DNA of 64,000 nucleotides from DAIMZI01 sp036734025 (GCA_036734025.1 DAIMZI010000008.1:49085-113084); one strand, 5' to 3'; positions 22,855 through 32,519 are shown, counted from the stretch's first letter. Numbers and translations are program-made. The notes: a model not told the origin generated them from the letters alone.

Positions 22855-23754
22855 TTGACAGGAACGATTGAGCGCATTGCCGAATTCAGCGGCACGCTCT
22901 TTTCGCGTCGCATCGAACCCGGCCTGTATGTGGTGGCGACGCCGATCGGAAATCTCGGCGACATGACATTGCGCGCCCTTGCGGTCCTTGCGGGTGCCGA
23001 TCTGGTCTATTGCGAGGACACGCGGCGCAGCCAGATACTGTTGCAGCATTTTGGCGCGGGGCGATCGTTGCGAGCCTATCACGATCACAATGCACCGCGC
23101 GAACGGCCAAGGATACTGGCGATGCTCGAAGCCGGAAAATCCGTGGCGCTGATTTCTGATGCGGGAACGCCGCTGATATCGGACCCCGGCTACAAGCTGG
23201 TGCGCGCGGCGCGAGATGCCGGCCACCAGGTCTTCGCTGTCCCCGGGGCATGTGCGGCGATCGCCGCGCTCAGCGTCTCGGGCCTGCCGACCGATCAGTT
23301 CTTCTTCTGCGGATTCCTGCCGCCGCGCCAGCAGGCCAGGCGCAACCGCCTTGAGGCATACGCCAGTATAGATGCGACGCTCGTCTTTTATGAAAGTCCG
23401 CTCAGGGCGGCAGAAACGATGGCCGATATCGGCGAGGTGCTCGGCGAGGAGCGCCGGGTTGTCGTCGCTCGCGAGATCACCAAGGCATTCGAGGAGATCA
23501 TGGAAGGAACGCCGGCAGAATTTCACGGCCCCGACGCGAAGCCCCTGAACAAGGGGGAGATCGTCATTCTTGTGGGGAGCGCGCAGGCCAGGAATGTCAG
23601 TGATGAAGAAATATCCGAAGCCTTGAGTGTTGCGCTAAAGTCGATGAGCGCGCGCGACGCTGTTCAGAAGGTTGCGCGGGACTTGAAGGTGCAACGCAAA
23701 CGTGCATATGATGTAAGTCTAAGGGGTCTGGATGGGGATCAGTCCGATTTCTGA
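22855..23754 (+). CDS. rsmI: 16S rRNA (cytidine-1402-2'-O)-methyltransferase
   Basis: 299-residue tetrapyrrole-methylase-fold RNA methyltransferase acting on C1402 of 16S rRNA. Signature motifs are GLYVVATPIGNLGDMTLRAL, DLVYCEDTRRS, LISDAGTPLISDPG and VPGACAAIAALSVSGL. It starts with TTG at 22855, five bases after an AGGAGGAGGG ribosome site; no ATG fits. yraN follows, as in many proteobacteria. Confidence 0.95.
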   Translation: MTGTIERIAEFSGTLFSRRIEPGLYVVATPIGNLGDMTLRALAVLAGADLVYCEDTRRSQILLQHFGAGRSLRAYHDHNAPRERPRILAMLEAGKSVALISDAGTPLISDPGYKLVRAARDAGHQVFAVPGACAAIAALSVSGLPTDQFFFCGFLPPRQQARRNRLEAYASIDATLVFYESPLRAAETMADIGEVLGEERRVVVAREITKAFEEIMEGTPAEFHGPDAKPLNKGEIVILVGSAQARNVSDEEISEALSVALKSMSARDAVQKVARDLKVQRKRAYDVSLRGLDGDQSDF

Positions 23755-23820
23755 CGGTTCCCGAACCATAGCTGGGAGCTGACAGGCTTAAAGCGTTTTT
23801 CCATTAGACAATATCGGTCA

Positions 23821-24168
23821 ATGACGAGTTCGTATCAAAAAGGCATGGCGGCGGAGGACCTGGCGGCAAGCCTGCTGCGTGAGAAGGGATTCTCGATCCT
23901 GCAACGGCGCTTTCGAAGCGGATGCGGCGAAGTCGATATCGTTGCGGCCAGAAATGATCGCCTCAGCTTCATCGAGGTCAAGCGGCGCAAAAGCCGGTCG
24001 GAATGCGCTTATGCCATTACACCAAGGCAACAGCAGCGCATATTCAGCGCTGCGGAAGTCTGGCTCCAGGGCAATCCCGAATATGAATATTGCGAGATGA
24101 CATTCGACGCCATCTTGATATCGCCCGGCGATCCGCCATACCATATGGCAGATGCATTCCGGTGCTAA
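23821..24168 (+). CDS. yraN: UPF0102 (YraN) endonuclease-like protein
   Basis: 115-residue YraN-family protein with a predicted restriction-endonuclease fold. Typical features are AAEDLAASLLREKGFSILQRRFRSGCGEVDIVA with the acidic residues of the putative active site, followed by FIEVKRRKS. Its biochemical function is not established. Located 66 bases after rsmI, its usual neighbour. Confidence 0.9.
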   Translation: MTSSYQKGMAAEDLAASLLREKGFSILQRRFRSGCGEVDIVAARNDRLSFIEVKRRKSRSECAYAITPRQQQRIFSAAEVWLQGNPEYEYCEMTFDAILISPGDPPYHMADAFRC

Positions 24169-24225
24169 CCTGTTTGCCATAAGTGGCACAATCCAGCCTG
24201 CCCCCGACCCACAAGGCGCCTTGCC

Positions 24226-25185
24226 GTGCTCAAGACCGGTTTTCAGATGGACCCGATCGAGCTAATCGACATTCGGGGCGATTCAACTTTCGCTTTGATA
24301 CTCGAAGCGCAGAACCGCAAGCATGACATATTCTATTATCTGCCAGGCGACATATACATGCTCGATGGCAAGGTGCTGGCGCGCGGACATGATCTGCGCG
24401 TTAGCGACACGCCGGGCGCGCATTTTCATCTGGGCGAAGCGCGCATTGTCGAATTAAGCCAGTTGGACGTGATCCATCTTCGCCAGGATCCGCCTTTCGA
24501 CATGGGTTATATCAGTACGACCTTCCTGCTGGAACGCCTGCAGCCAGATACGCTGATCATCAATGATCCGGTAAATGTCCGCAATGCCCCGGAAAAGATT
24601 TTCGTCACCGAATTTGCCGATCTCACGCCACCGACGCTGATCACCCGGAGCCTGCATGCGGTGCGCCATTTCCGCGAAGAGCACGAGGACATCATCCTCA
24701 AGCCACTCTATGGAAATGGCGGCGCTGCGGTTTTCCGGCTCGCGGCCACAGACACCAACCTGGCCTCTCTGGTGGAGCTGTTTCAGGGCGTATTCCGCGA
24801 GCCGTTCATCGTGCAGAAATACCTTCCCGAGGTGCGGCTCGGCGACAAGCGCATCATTCTGGTGGACGGCGAACCTTTAGGCGCAATCAACCGGGTGCCC
24901 GCTGCGGATGAAACCCGTTCTAACTTGCATATCGGCGGCCGTGCCGAAGCCGTCGATCTGACGCCACGAGACCTGGAAATCTGTGCCAGATTGGGCCCGG
25001 AACTGCGCCGCAGGGGGCTGCTTTTCACCGGGATCGACGTCATCGGCACTTATCTGACCGAAATCAACGTCACATCGCCCACCGGCCTGCGCGAAATCAA
25101 GCGGTTTGGCGGCGTCGATATCGCAGCGGCGATCTGGGACAGGATAGAAGAGCGGTTGGGAAAGCGTCACGCGCGCATCGCCTGA
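24226..25185 (+). CDS. gshB: Glutathione synthetase
   Basis: 319-residue ATP-grasp enzyme joining gamma-glutamylcysteine and glycine. The N-terminus MLKTGFQMDPIELIDIRGDSTFALILEAQ... aligns with known GshB from its first residue, which supports the GTG start at 24226 over the ATG at 24247. ATP-grasp features are IILKPLYGNGGAAVFR and FTGIDVIGTYLTEINVTSPTG. Forms the usual rsmI-yraN-gshB cluster. Confidence 0.96.
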   Translation: MLKTGFQMDPIELIDIRGDSTFALILEAQNRKHDIFYYLPGDIYMLDGKVLARGHDLRVSDTPGAHFHLGEARIVELSQLDVIHLRQDPPFDMGYISTTFLLERLQPDTLIINDPVNVRNAPEKIFVTEFADLTPPTLITRSLHAVRHFREEHEDIILKPLYGNGGAAVFRLAATDTNLASLVELFQGVFREPFIVQKYLPEVRLGDKRIILVDGEPLGAINRVPAADETRSNLHIGGRAEAVDLTPRDLEICARLGPELRRRGLLFTGIDVIGTYLTEINVTSPTGLREIKRFGGVDIAAAIWDRIEERLGKRHARIA

Positions 25186-25264
25186 GCGTCCATGTTCTTC
25201 AATTGTTCTTGACGACATTCACGAAATGGGTGACACTTCATTCCGGGTTATTCGGGAGGAGTGA

Positions 25265-26797
25265 ATGTTTGCGCGCGTGTCCACCGTATCGTTGCACGGC
25301 ATACAAGCCAATCCTGTCGATGTGCAGGTTAGCGTCTGCGCCGGTCTGCCGTCATTCACGATCGTCGGGCTGGCCGACAAGGCCGTGGCGGAGAGCCGCG
25401 AACGGGTTCGCGCCGCCCTGGGGGCCATCGGCCTGGCGCTGCCGCCCAAACGGATCACGGTCAACCTCTCCCCCGCCGATCTGCCCAAGGAAGGCAGCCA
25501 TTATGACTTGCCGATCGCGCTGGGACTGATGATAGCAAGCGGTGCGCTCCCTGGCGATCAACTCGAGCCTTATTGCGTAATCGGCGAACTGGCGCTGGAC
25601 GGCAGCATATCGCCGGTCGTTGGCGCCCTGCCGGCGGCGATCGGGGCGAGCGCGCATGATCGCGGCCTGATATGTCCCGCCGCCTGCGGCGCTGAGGCGG
25701 CCTGGGCGGGGGCCGATGTCGAAGTCCTCGCCCCGCCCGACCTGTTGAGCCTTGTGAACCATTTCAAAGGCCACCAGGTTCTGTCACGACCAACCCCCGG
25801 TCTCGCCACCTCATCTTCCCCGGGGAGGAAGGACCTTGCCGACGTGCGCGGGCAGGACATGGCGAAGCGCGCTCTTGAGGTCGCGGCTGCGGGGGGACAC
25901 AACCTGCTGATGATTGGTCCGCCCGGAGCAGGCAAATCGATGTTGGCCGAAAGACTGCCCTCGATCCTGCCGCCGCTGAGCGCAGCCGAGATGCTCGAAG
26001 TATCCATGATCCAGAGCATGGCGGGCCTCCTGTCGAAGACCGGCATGAGCCGGGACCGCCCCTTCCGGGCACCGCATCATTCAGCGAGCATGGCCGCCCT
26101 GGTTGGCGGTGGCACACGGCCGCAACCCGGTGAAGTGGCGCTTGCCCATCTTGGCGTTCTCTTCCTCGATGAATTGCCTGAATTCGCCCCGCGAGTCCTG
26201 GATGCTTTGCGCCAGCCGCTTGAAAGCGGCGAGATCACGATAGCGCGGGCCAACCATCGAATTGCCTATCCCGCCCGGTTCCAGCTTGTGGCAGCTATGA
26301 ACCCGTGCCGTTGCGGGCGCGCGGGCGAACCCGGTTATACTTGTCGCCGTGGACCTGTCTGCGAGGAGAGCTACCGTAATCGCATTTCCGGGCCGCTGCT
26401 CGACCGTATCGACATCCAGATCGGCATGGCCGCGGTTCCGGCCGCAGAACTGGCGCGCCACAACCGGGCCGAAAGCAGCGCTGAGGTGCAATGCCGGGTG
26501 AATGCTGCGCGCGCACGCCAGACAAGCAGATATTCAGAGCTGGGGCAGCCCGGCATCAGAACCAATGCGGCCTGCCCCGCACCCGTGCTGGAAGATGCAA
26601 TCGTGTTGCAAGAAGACGCCCGCACCTTGCTGATAGACGCTGCACAAAAGATGCAACTGACGGCTCGCGGCTATCATCGTACATTGCGGGTGGCGCGGAC
26701 ATTGGCGGATCTTGATGACTGTGGCGAGGTCGCACATATCCATGTAGCAGAGGCGCTGGGGCTGAGAGGCGAGAGAATGCAGCGCGTCGCGGCCTGA
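25265..26797 (+). CDS. comM: ComM/YifB-family AAA+ ATPase
   Basis: 510-residue Mg-chelatase-like ATPase. It has the N-terminal ChlI-like domain (FARVSTVSLHGIQANPVDVQV), Walker A MIGPPGAGKSMLAERLPSIL, Walker B LGVLFLDELPEF and a C-terminal zinc-like CRCGRAGEPGYTCRRGPVC segment. ComM is a branch-migration helicase used in natural transformation in gammaproteobacteria; here the role is inferred. It is not the bacteriochlorophyll chelatase (see bchI). Start ATG behind GGGAGGAG. Confidence 0.9.
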   Translation: MFARVSTVSLHGIQANPVDVQVSVCAGLPSFTIVGLADKAVAESRERVRAALGAIGLALPPKRITVNLSPADLPKEGSHYDLPIALGLMIASGALPGDQLEPYCVIGELALDGSISPVVGALPAAIGASAHDRGLICPAACGAEAAWAGADVEVLAPPDLLSLVNHFKGHQVLSRPTPGLATSSSPGRKDLADVRGQDMAKRALEVAAAGGHNLLMIGPPGAGKSMLAERLPSILPPLSAAEMLEVSMIQSMAGLLSKTGMSRDRPFRAPHHSASMAALVGGGTRPQPGEVALAHLGVLFLDELPEFAPRVLDALRQPLESGEITIARANHRIAYPARFQLVAAMNPCRCGRAGEPGYTCRRGPVCEESYRNRISGPLLDRIDIQIGMAAVPAAELARHNRAESSAEVQCRVNAARARQTSRYSELGQPGIRTNAACPAPVLEDAIVLQEDARTLLIDAAQKMQLTARGYHRTLRVARTLADLDDCGEVAHIHVAEALGLRGERMQRVAA

Positions 26798-27206
26798 TCA
26801 CGGTGGCGGCCTGTCGAGAAAGCGCCTTGGAACGAGAATGGCGAATGCGATTGCGCTGCAATCGGATTTATGGCGCAATCGGGGTTAGCTGCTGCTTCGG
26901 CGGGCGATGAGATGGGGCTGGTTGGGTTGCCGCGCTGTACAGGATCAAATTTTGAGCGCGGGTCGGTGTTCGGCGAAAAAATATGCGCGCCGAAACAAAA
27001 TCTGCCCATATGCTGAAATCTGGCTGCATGACAGCATGTGCTTATGAGCACAGCCCGTCGGTCTTGCAGTCTCGTTTGTGCCCGTGCTGCCTGGAACAGG
27101 AAACTGGCACGGTCCGGAGCGACTGGAAAGCTTGATATCTGTACGTCGGCGCTCTTGAATGATTGATGCGCTATCAGCATGCGGCTTCGCTGCTCCAGGG
27201 AGTGAG
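26798..27206. other. 409-base intergenic region before the acyltransferase gene
   Basis: No gene recognised. It contains a GCAATCGG pair about 20 bases apart and AT-richer segments around 26940-27010 that could hold the promoter for the downstream gene. No terminator with a T-run was found after comM. Confidence 0.4.
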
Positions 27207-28190
27207 ATGAGACTTAACGCAAAACGCATAGCCAGCAAGTTCCGGCCGCCCAGGGCCTTGGCGTCAGCGTCCGCTCACTTATTTCCGTTTCATCCAAGCC
27301 GGAGCAAGGCGCGCACATTCGCCATGCGCAAGGTGCCGTTGAAGGTCTATGGCCGCCTGGGTGACCTGGAAGTTCGTCTGGCTCGCTCACGCGGCGACAT
27401 TCGTCGCGCCCAGCGATTGAGGTATCACGTATTCTATGAGGAAATGTCGGCGCTTCCCGATGCCGAGGCCATGTTGAGCCGCCGCGACAAGGACCCCTAC
27501 GATGCTATCTGCGATCACCTTCTGGTGGTCGACAAGGGCGGGCAGCCGCGCGCGCGCCAACGCTGGCCCAGAAGCCCGCGCGTCGTGGGCACCTATCGTG
27601 TCCTGCGCCAGGAGGTCGCTGAACGTCACAGCGGTTTTTACACCCAGAGCGAATATGATATTGCCCCTCTGATAGCTGCACGCCGCGAAACCTACAAATT
27701 CATGGAGCTTGGCCGCTCCTGCGTCCTGAAGCCCTATCGCAACCGCCGCACGGTGGAACTGCTTTGGCAGGGCATCTGGAGCTATGTCCGCGAACATGAT
27801 GTGGACGTGATGCTCGGCTGTGCGAGTTTTGCCGGAACCGACCCGCGTGATCACGCGATAGCGCTCAGCTTCCTGCATCATCACGCCCGCGCACCCGAGA
27901 AATGGCGCGTAAGCGCTCACCCGCATCTTTTCGAGGACATGAACCTGCTGCCGAAGGAGCAGGTCGATGCGCGCGCCGCCTTGAAGTTGCTGCCCCCGCT
28001 GATCAAGGGCTATCTTCGGCTGGGTGCCTATATCGGCGATGGGGCCGTGGTCGACCGCCAGTTCGGTACCACCGATGTCCTGATAATATTGCCGGTCGAG
28101 GCGATAGATGCTCGATATTTCGACCATTTCGGCGCTCCTGACGGGGTGCCGGAAACGCTTCCACCGCAGCCTGCGGGAAAATTGATTTGA
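27207..28190 (+). CDS. OlsB-like N-acyltransferase (GNAT, hemolysin family)
   Basis: 327-residue GNAT-fold protein of the OlsB/hemolysin group, which acylates ornithine or other amino acids to form lyso-aminolipids. Matching segments are YHVFYEEMSALPDAEAM, VVGTYRVLRQEVAE, the strongly conserved MELGRSCVLKPYRNRRTVELLWQGI and MLGCASFAGTDP. I chose the ATG at 27207 because of the GGGAG site six bases upstream. No olsA-like second acyltransferase is adjacent. The amino-acid substrate cannot be read from sequence. Confidence 0.8.
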   Translation: MRLNAKRIASKFRPPRALASASAHLFPFHPSRSKARTFAMRKVPLKVYGRLGDLEVRLARSRGDIRRAQRLRYHVFYEEMSALPDAEAMLSRRDKDPYDAICDHLLVVDKGGQPRARQRWPRSPRVVGTYRVLRQEVAERHSGFYTQSEYDIAPLIAARRETYKFMELGRSCVLKPYRNRRTVELLWQGIWSYVREHDVDVMLGCASFAGTDPRDHAIALSFLHHHARAPEKWRVSAHPHLFEDMNLLPKEQVDARAALKLLPPLIKGYLRLGAYIGDGAVVDRQFGTTDVLIILPVEAIDARYFDHFGAPDGVPETLPPQPAGKLI

Positions 28191-28257
28191 ACTCACCTGT
28201 CGGTCCGTCGCTGCAGGAGCGTCCGCGCGGCGATACCATTACGGCAATGAACGGCAA

Positions 28258-29364
28258 TTGCAATTGCACGAAACGGATGATGCAGGCAACGCGCTGAAGT
28301 CCCGGCTCGGGCAATTCGGCTTGTTGGTAATCGAGCCCGGCTTGCAGACCACTGTCCAGGACGGCGGGCGATGGGGATTTCAGGCGCTCGGGGTTCCAAC
28401 ATCAGGCGCTCTGGATCCAGACGCCCTGTTTCTGGCCAATGCGCTGGTCGGCAACGCGGCGGGCGACGCTGCGCTGGAGATCAGGTTCTCGGGCCCCAGG
28501 CTGCGCGCGCGGGGCGGGCCAATGCTCGTCGCTCTGGCCGGCTCGTCGGCGCAGTTGTTCGTGCATGATCGCGAGCGCGCAACACATCATCCGTCCGGAC
28601 ATGCGGTGGAGATTTCCCACGGGACCGAATTCGGCGTCTCAGCCCTTGCGGGCTCGGGCGTTGCGACGCTGGCTTTTTCAGGCGGCATCGAGGTGCCCGC
28701 GATCTTTGGCTCGCGCGCGACACATCTGCGCAGCGGCATGGGGGGACATGAAGGCCGCGCGTTGCGAGCCGGAGACCTGCTCTCGGTTGGCCGGCGCGGC
28801 GCGGGCGCACGGCCGATGATGCTGCCGAGCGCCATGAGACCAGAAAGTAATCCGCGGCTGCGCGTCGTGCTGGGGCCTCAGGATGACTGGTTCACCGATG
28901 ATGCCATCAACGCACTGCTTGAGAATCCGTTCACGCTAACCCAGGAGGCCGATCGCATGGGCATGCGGCTTGCCGGGCCCGAGCTACGCCACCGCAAGGG
29001 CTATGATCTGCCATCAGACGGGATCGTGACCGGCGCAATTCAGGTCCCAGGCTCGCGCCAGGCCATAATATTGCTGGCCGACCATCAGACCACGGGGGGA
29101 TATCCCAAGATCGCGACGGTAATCTCGGCCGATCTGGCGAAGCTTGGGCGACTGCTGCCCGGCGCCCGCATAGAATTTGAGGCCGTGTCGGTGCAAGAAG
29201 CGGAGGCGCTGGCACGCAGCCATCGTGCATCACTTGCCCGCCTCGTCGATGCGATGACGCCGGCTGTGTCACATGCGATGATCAGCGAAGCCGCGCTCAA
29301 CCGCGCAAATCTCATCTCAGGCGTCGTCGATGCAGACCAGAAGGACGCGGATGACGATAAATAG
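28258..29364 (+). CDS. pxpC: PxpC/KipA-type biotin-dependent carboxylase-like protein
   Basis: Homologue of 5-oxoprolinase subunit C (KipA/urea amidolyase C-terminal domain). Conserved blocks are IEPGLQTTVQDGGRWGFQALGVPTSGALD, RVVLGPQDDWF, SDGIVTGAIQVPGSRQAIILLADHQTTGGYP. No ATG precedes the domain. Candidate starts are TTG at 28258, 28264 or 28321; the last gives the usual family N-terminus. The normal partners pxpA and pxpB are missing beside it, so oxoproline cleavage cannot be assumed. It converges on the puf operon. Confidence 0.82.
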   Translation: MQLHETDDAGNALKSRLGQFGLLVIEPGLQTTVQDGGRWGFQALGVPTSGALDPDALFLANALVGNAAGDAALEIRFSGPRLRARGGPMLVALAGSSAQLFVHDRERATHHPSGHAVEISHGTEFGVSALAGSGVATLAFSGGIEVPAIFGSRATHLRSGMGGHEGRALRAGDLLSVGRRGAGARPMMLPSAMRPESNPRLRVVLGPQDDWFTDDAINALLENPFTLTQEADRMGMRLAGPELRHRKGYDLPSDGIVTGAIQVPGSRQAIILLADHQTTGGYPKIATVISADLAKLGRLLPGARIEFEAVSVQEAEALARSHRASLARLVDAMTPAVSHAMISEAALNRANLISGVVDADQKDADDDK

Positions 29365-29503
29365 CGCATTCATGCGACGCTGCCCTTCCCCGGCGGCCCC
29401 TTTCACCATGTAGACATCGCGGCGAAACAGGCTCATTCGGATGCCGACCACCGCCCGGACCCGCGACAACGCGGATATTGCTGGTTTGCGCCCGTCCCAA
29501 CGG

Positions 29504-29531
29504 AAAAAAAAGCGGCCCCCGAAGGAGCCGC
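29504..29531 (-). terminator. Rho-independent terminator of the puf operon
   Basis: On the minus strand GCGGCTCC, loop TTCG, GGGGCCGC and then eight T. This is a textbook terminator 34 bases past the pufC stop and marks the left end of the photosynthesis cluster. Confidence 0.92.
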
Positions 29532-29564
29532 CCAGAGTAGTCGAAGGTCAACACGTCCACAGAT

Positions 29565-30593
29565 TTATTGTGGCCCCGCCAGCGACGGAAACTGGCTCAG
29601 CACCTGCGCGCCATAAAGCGGTTTATTCACCCCATAATGGCAGGTCGCACAGTTCGCTTTCGGCGCATCGCCCAGCTCTCCCAGCCTTATCTCAGGATAA
29701 ACCGGCTTGAGCGGTATGAGATAATTGAGGTTGATATCCCGGGCCATCGCGAGACCGTGCCAGGCGGTCACACGTTGTGGCGAGCTTTCGCTCCAGTCCG
29801 AAAAGACGCGACTGTTGTGGCAGTATGTGCAGTTGACGCCGAGCGCTTGCGACATGTGCATCATCAGACCATAAGTCTGCTCTGTGGCCTGAATGCTGCG
29901 GCCGGCTTCGCCCCGCAAAGGCAGCGGGCTTTGCCCGACCACGCGGATCTGTGCCGTCTCGCGGGAAATGTCGCTCAGATAATCAACCGGTAGCGAAGCC
30001 GAAGCGGCCGCCGGATTGGGCTTGTTCTGCAAGGATGGCGCCTGCAACATGCCCATGGACGCCATCGAGGCTGCATCCTCGAACCAGATATTGGCCGGCA
30101 CGGGATTGCCCCGGTGACAGGTGTAGCAGGTCACGCCCGTATCACCGACATGGTCTTTCCAGTTGGCGTTGATGTGCAGCGTCATCTGGAACATCCGCCG
30201 GCTGACCACCTTGGTGTAGAGCGAGTCCGAAGACAGTTCCTCACCATCGGCATGGCAATAGGCGCAGCCTTGTTCGGGCGACACCCATTCGGTGATGGCG
30301 GCCATTAACCGATTGAACTGATCGACGCTCAGATCGCCCAGCACCTGGACGTTCTCATAGAATTCGCCGGCGCGTTCGCCCTCGGTCGAATCGAGCGGGT
30401 AAGGCTCATCCGGCGCCTGTTGCGACACGCGAAGCGAAGCTTCGGTTCTGGGATTGATGATCCCGACCGTGCCAACACCGCGATAGCCAACCTGTTCAGA
30501 CTTGATAGGAGGCCGGTCCCAGCCCGAAGTGAACATCATCGCGACCACCACGAACAGGCCGAGGACCAGGAGAATTGGGATTCCGAGTTTCAT
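29565..30593 (-). CDS. pufC: Photosynthetic reaction centre tetrahaem cytochrome c subunit
   Basis: 342-residue PufC, the immediate electron donor to the special pair. Four haem-binding motifs are present: CAYCH (110-114), CYTCH (156-160), CTYCH (255-259) and CATCH (315-319), with Met-rich ligand helices (MFQMTLH, GLMMHMSQ). The N-terminus has one hydrophobic segment (residues 4-22) but no lipobox cysteine, so it should be held by an uncleaved membrane helix rather than a lipid anchor. It begins nine bases after pufM. Confidence 0.96.
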   Translation of the reverse strand: MKLGIPILLVLGLFVVVAMMFTSGWDRPPIKSEQVGYRGVGTVGIINPRTEASLRVSQQAPDEPYPLDSTEGERAGEFYENVQVLGDLSVDQFNRLMAAITEWVSPEQGCAYCHADGEELSSDSLYTKVVSRRMFQMTLHINANWKDHVGDTGVTCYTCHRGNPVPANIWFEDAASMASMGMLQAPSLQNKPNPAAASASLPVDYLSDISRETAQIRVVGQSPLPLRGEAGRSIQATEQTYGLMMHMSQALGVNCTYCHNSRVFSDWSESSPQRVTAWHGLAMARDINLNYLIPLKPVYPEIRLGELGDAPKANCATCHYGVNKPLYGAQVLSQFPSLAGPQ

Positions 30594-30602
30594 GACTACC
30601 TC

Positions 30603-31568
30603 TTACTGCGTGGCCGGGTCGATCGTGGGCGGCATGATCGCTGGATATTCAGGGGCGAAGTCATGCTTCACGGCCCAGAGATACCAGTTGTCAACCACCG
30701 TGCCCGTGAGAAGGATGCCGATCCCGCCAGTAAGCGGGCAGAGCACAGCGAACCACCACGCCCAGCGGTGAATCGATTCCATGGTCGCATTAAAGCCCAT
30801 GGTCCAGCGCCAGAACAACGCGGCACGTTCGCTTGCAGTCCCACGGTCGCTGATCTGCTCCAGTTCACGCTCGCCGCCATACCGGCTGACAGCCAGGATC
30901 GTCGCGCCATGCATGGCGAACAGAAGCGTCGCGCCATAAAGGAAGACGATCGAAAGGGCATGGAACGGGTTGTAGAACAGGTTGCCGTAGCGGATCGAGA
31001 AGGCCGCCGTCCAGTCAAGGTGCGGGAAGATGCCGAACGGCACGGCTTCGCTCCAGCTTCCCATCAGGATGGGGCGGATGAAACCGAGGACCAGATACAG
31101 CCAGATCGCCGCGGCAAACGCCCATGCGATGTGGGTGCCCATACCAAGCTGGATCGCCCGGCGATAGGTGCGGTACCACCAAAGCAGAATGGAGGTTGTG
31201 AGGAAGAAGCCGGCGATCAGCCACCAGCCGCCTTCGTTGAGCGGCGGGATGATCTTAAGGCCATGCTCAGGTCCCGGCGGCTCCAGCGAGAGCCAGAAAA
31301 GCTGGCGGACGAACTGGACCGGATCCCAGCCCACCGACGCCCACATGTTGAGGCCGATGATGACGAATGCGGTGATACCACAGACGATCGATACCGTGCC
31401 TGTCCAGCCAAGATAGATCGGACCCACCTGGGCATTGCCGATCTTGCCGAACCAGTACTGGAAGAACGGGCGTCCGTCGCGATCGTCGTTGCCAGCGGGC
31501 AGGGGAACGCCCATTTCGGCCGGCCCCCGCACCTGCACCTGGGTGAAGATATTTTGATATTCTGCCAT
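30603..31568 (-). CDS. pufM: Photosynthetic reaction centre M subunit
   Basis: 321-residue five-helix M subunit, which binds bacteriochlorophylls, bacteriopheophytin, QA, the carotenoid and the non-haem iron. Typical segments are GPIYLGWTGTVSIVCGITAF, HLDWTAAFSIRYGNLFYNPFHALSIVFLYGA with the His ligand, and FNATMESIHRWAWWFAVLCPLTGGIGILLTG. The last eight residues are cluster-specific. Lies 14 bases after pufL. Confidence 0.97.
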   Translation of the reverse strand: MAEYQNIFTQVQVRGPAEMGVPLPAGNDDRDGRPFFQYWFGKIGNAQVGPIYLGWTGTVSIVCGITAFVIIGLNMWASVGWDPVQFVRQLFWLSLEPPGPEHGLKIIPPLNEGGWWLIAGFFLTTSILLWWYRTYRRAIQLGMGTHIAWAFAAAIWLYLVLGFIRPILMGSWSEAVPFGIFPHLDWTAAFSIRYGNLFYNPFHALSIVFLYGATLLFAMHGATILAVSRYGGERELEQISDRGTASERAALFWRWTMGFNATMESIHRWAWWFAVLCPLTGGIGILLTGTVVDNWYLWAVKHDFAPEYPAIMPPTIDPATQ

Positions 31569-31582
31569 GACGGCCTCCGCTC

Positions 31583-32407
31583 CTATGCCCAGATCGGCAG
31601 GTTAAGCCACCAGTTCCACCATTCCGGCCAGCCGCGCGTCCAGAACGGTCCACTGATGATGATGCATACCGCGCTCCAGAAGCCCGCGTTCAAGGCTAGG
31701 AACAGGCCGAGCCGGTGAATGCCCAGCGTGCCGATCGAATAGCCGATCGTGTCGCGGAAGAATGTGTCTTCGTGCGACGGAGTCTTCATTTCCTTGCCCT
31801 TGCCGGGATTGGCCGCTGAAAGCACCAGCCCGCCATGCAGCGACAGCGCCAGCACCGTCGTGAAGAAGAATGTCACGGCCAGCATGTGCGCGGGGTTGTA
31901 ATGGAAATGCAGATATTGGTAGCCGACGTTCGACACCCAGTCGAGGTGACTGAAAATGCCGTAAGGGAACCCGTGACCCCAGGCGCCGAGCAGCACAGGG
32001 CGGATCACCACAAGGCTGAAATAGGCAAATATCGCCACGCTGAAGGCGATGGGAATGTGATATCCCATACCCAGCTTGCGTGAAATTTCCGCCTGTCGCA
32101 GCGCCCAGGAAACAAAGGCTCCGAGCGCGCAGATCGTGATGAGCTGCCACAGCCCGCCTTCCTTGAGCGGCGCGAAAGCGAGCCCGTAGCTGATGTCCGG
32201 CGGCGCGATGTTGATCTTCCAGATGTTCCAGGTCGGCCCCAGCGACGCGCCGTAAATGATCAGCAGCGTTCCCAGGACCGAGAAGAAAATCGTCAATACG
32301 CCGAAGAAACCGACGTAGAAGGGACCCACCCAAAAGTCGAATAAATCTCCGCCGAGGAGCGTCCCTCCGCGAACGCGATATTTCCTCTCGAAATTAAGCA
32401 GTGCCAT
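31583..32407 (-). CDS. pufL: Photosynthetic reaction centre L subunit
   Basis: 274-residue L subunit of the type-2 reaction centre. It begins MALLNFERKYRVRGGTLLGGDLFDFWVGPFYVGFFG as in all purple bacteria. His ligands occur in NPAHMLAVTFFFTT, ALSLHGGLVL and IGTLGIHRLG. It binds QB and forms the heterodimer with PufM. It is separated from pufA by 184 bases containing a stable hairpin. Confidence 0.97.
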   Translation of the reverse strand: MALLNFERKYRVRGGTLLGGDLFDFWVGPFYVGFFGVLTIFFSVLGTLLIIYGASLGPTWNIWKINIAPPDISYGLAFAPLKEGGLWQLITICALGAFVSWALRQAEISRKLGMGYHIPIAFSVAIFAYFSLVVIRPVLLGAWGHGFPYGIFSHLDWVSNVGYQYLHFHYNPAHMLAVTFFFTTVLALSLHGGLVLSAANPGKGKEMKTPSHEDTFFRDTIGYSIGTLGIHRLGLFLALNAGFWSAVCIIISGPFWTRGWPEWWNWWLNLPIWA

Positions 32408-32519
32408 TTTTCTATCCTCAAGTCAGGAAATTCAGTTCGGAACTTCCTCGGCGCAACAAACTGGGCAGGGCCACGGCGATGCGGAAAAAGTCAGCGCATT
32501 GCCGCACAAGGCCTGGCCC

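Noticed and set aside
25265..26797. ComM/YifB gene as a second bacteriochlorophyll Mg-chelatase subunit
   Set aside because: It has the ComM domain order and C-terminal Cys-rich segment; true bchI and bchD are present at 45.6-48.5 kb.
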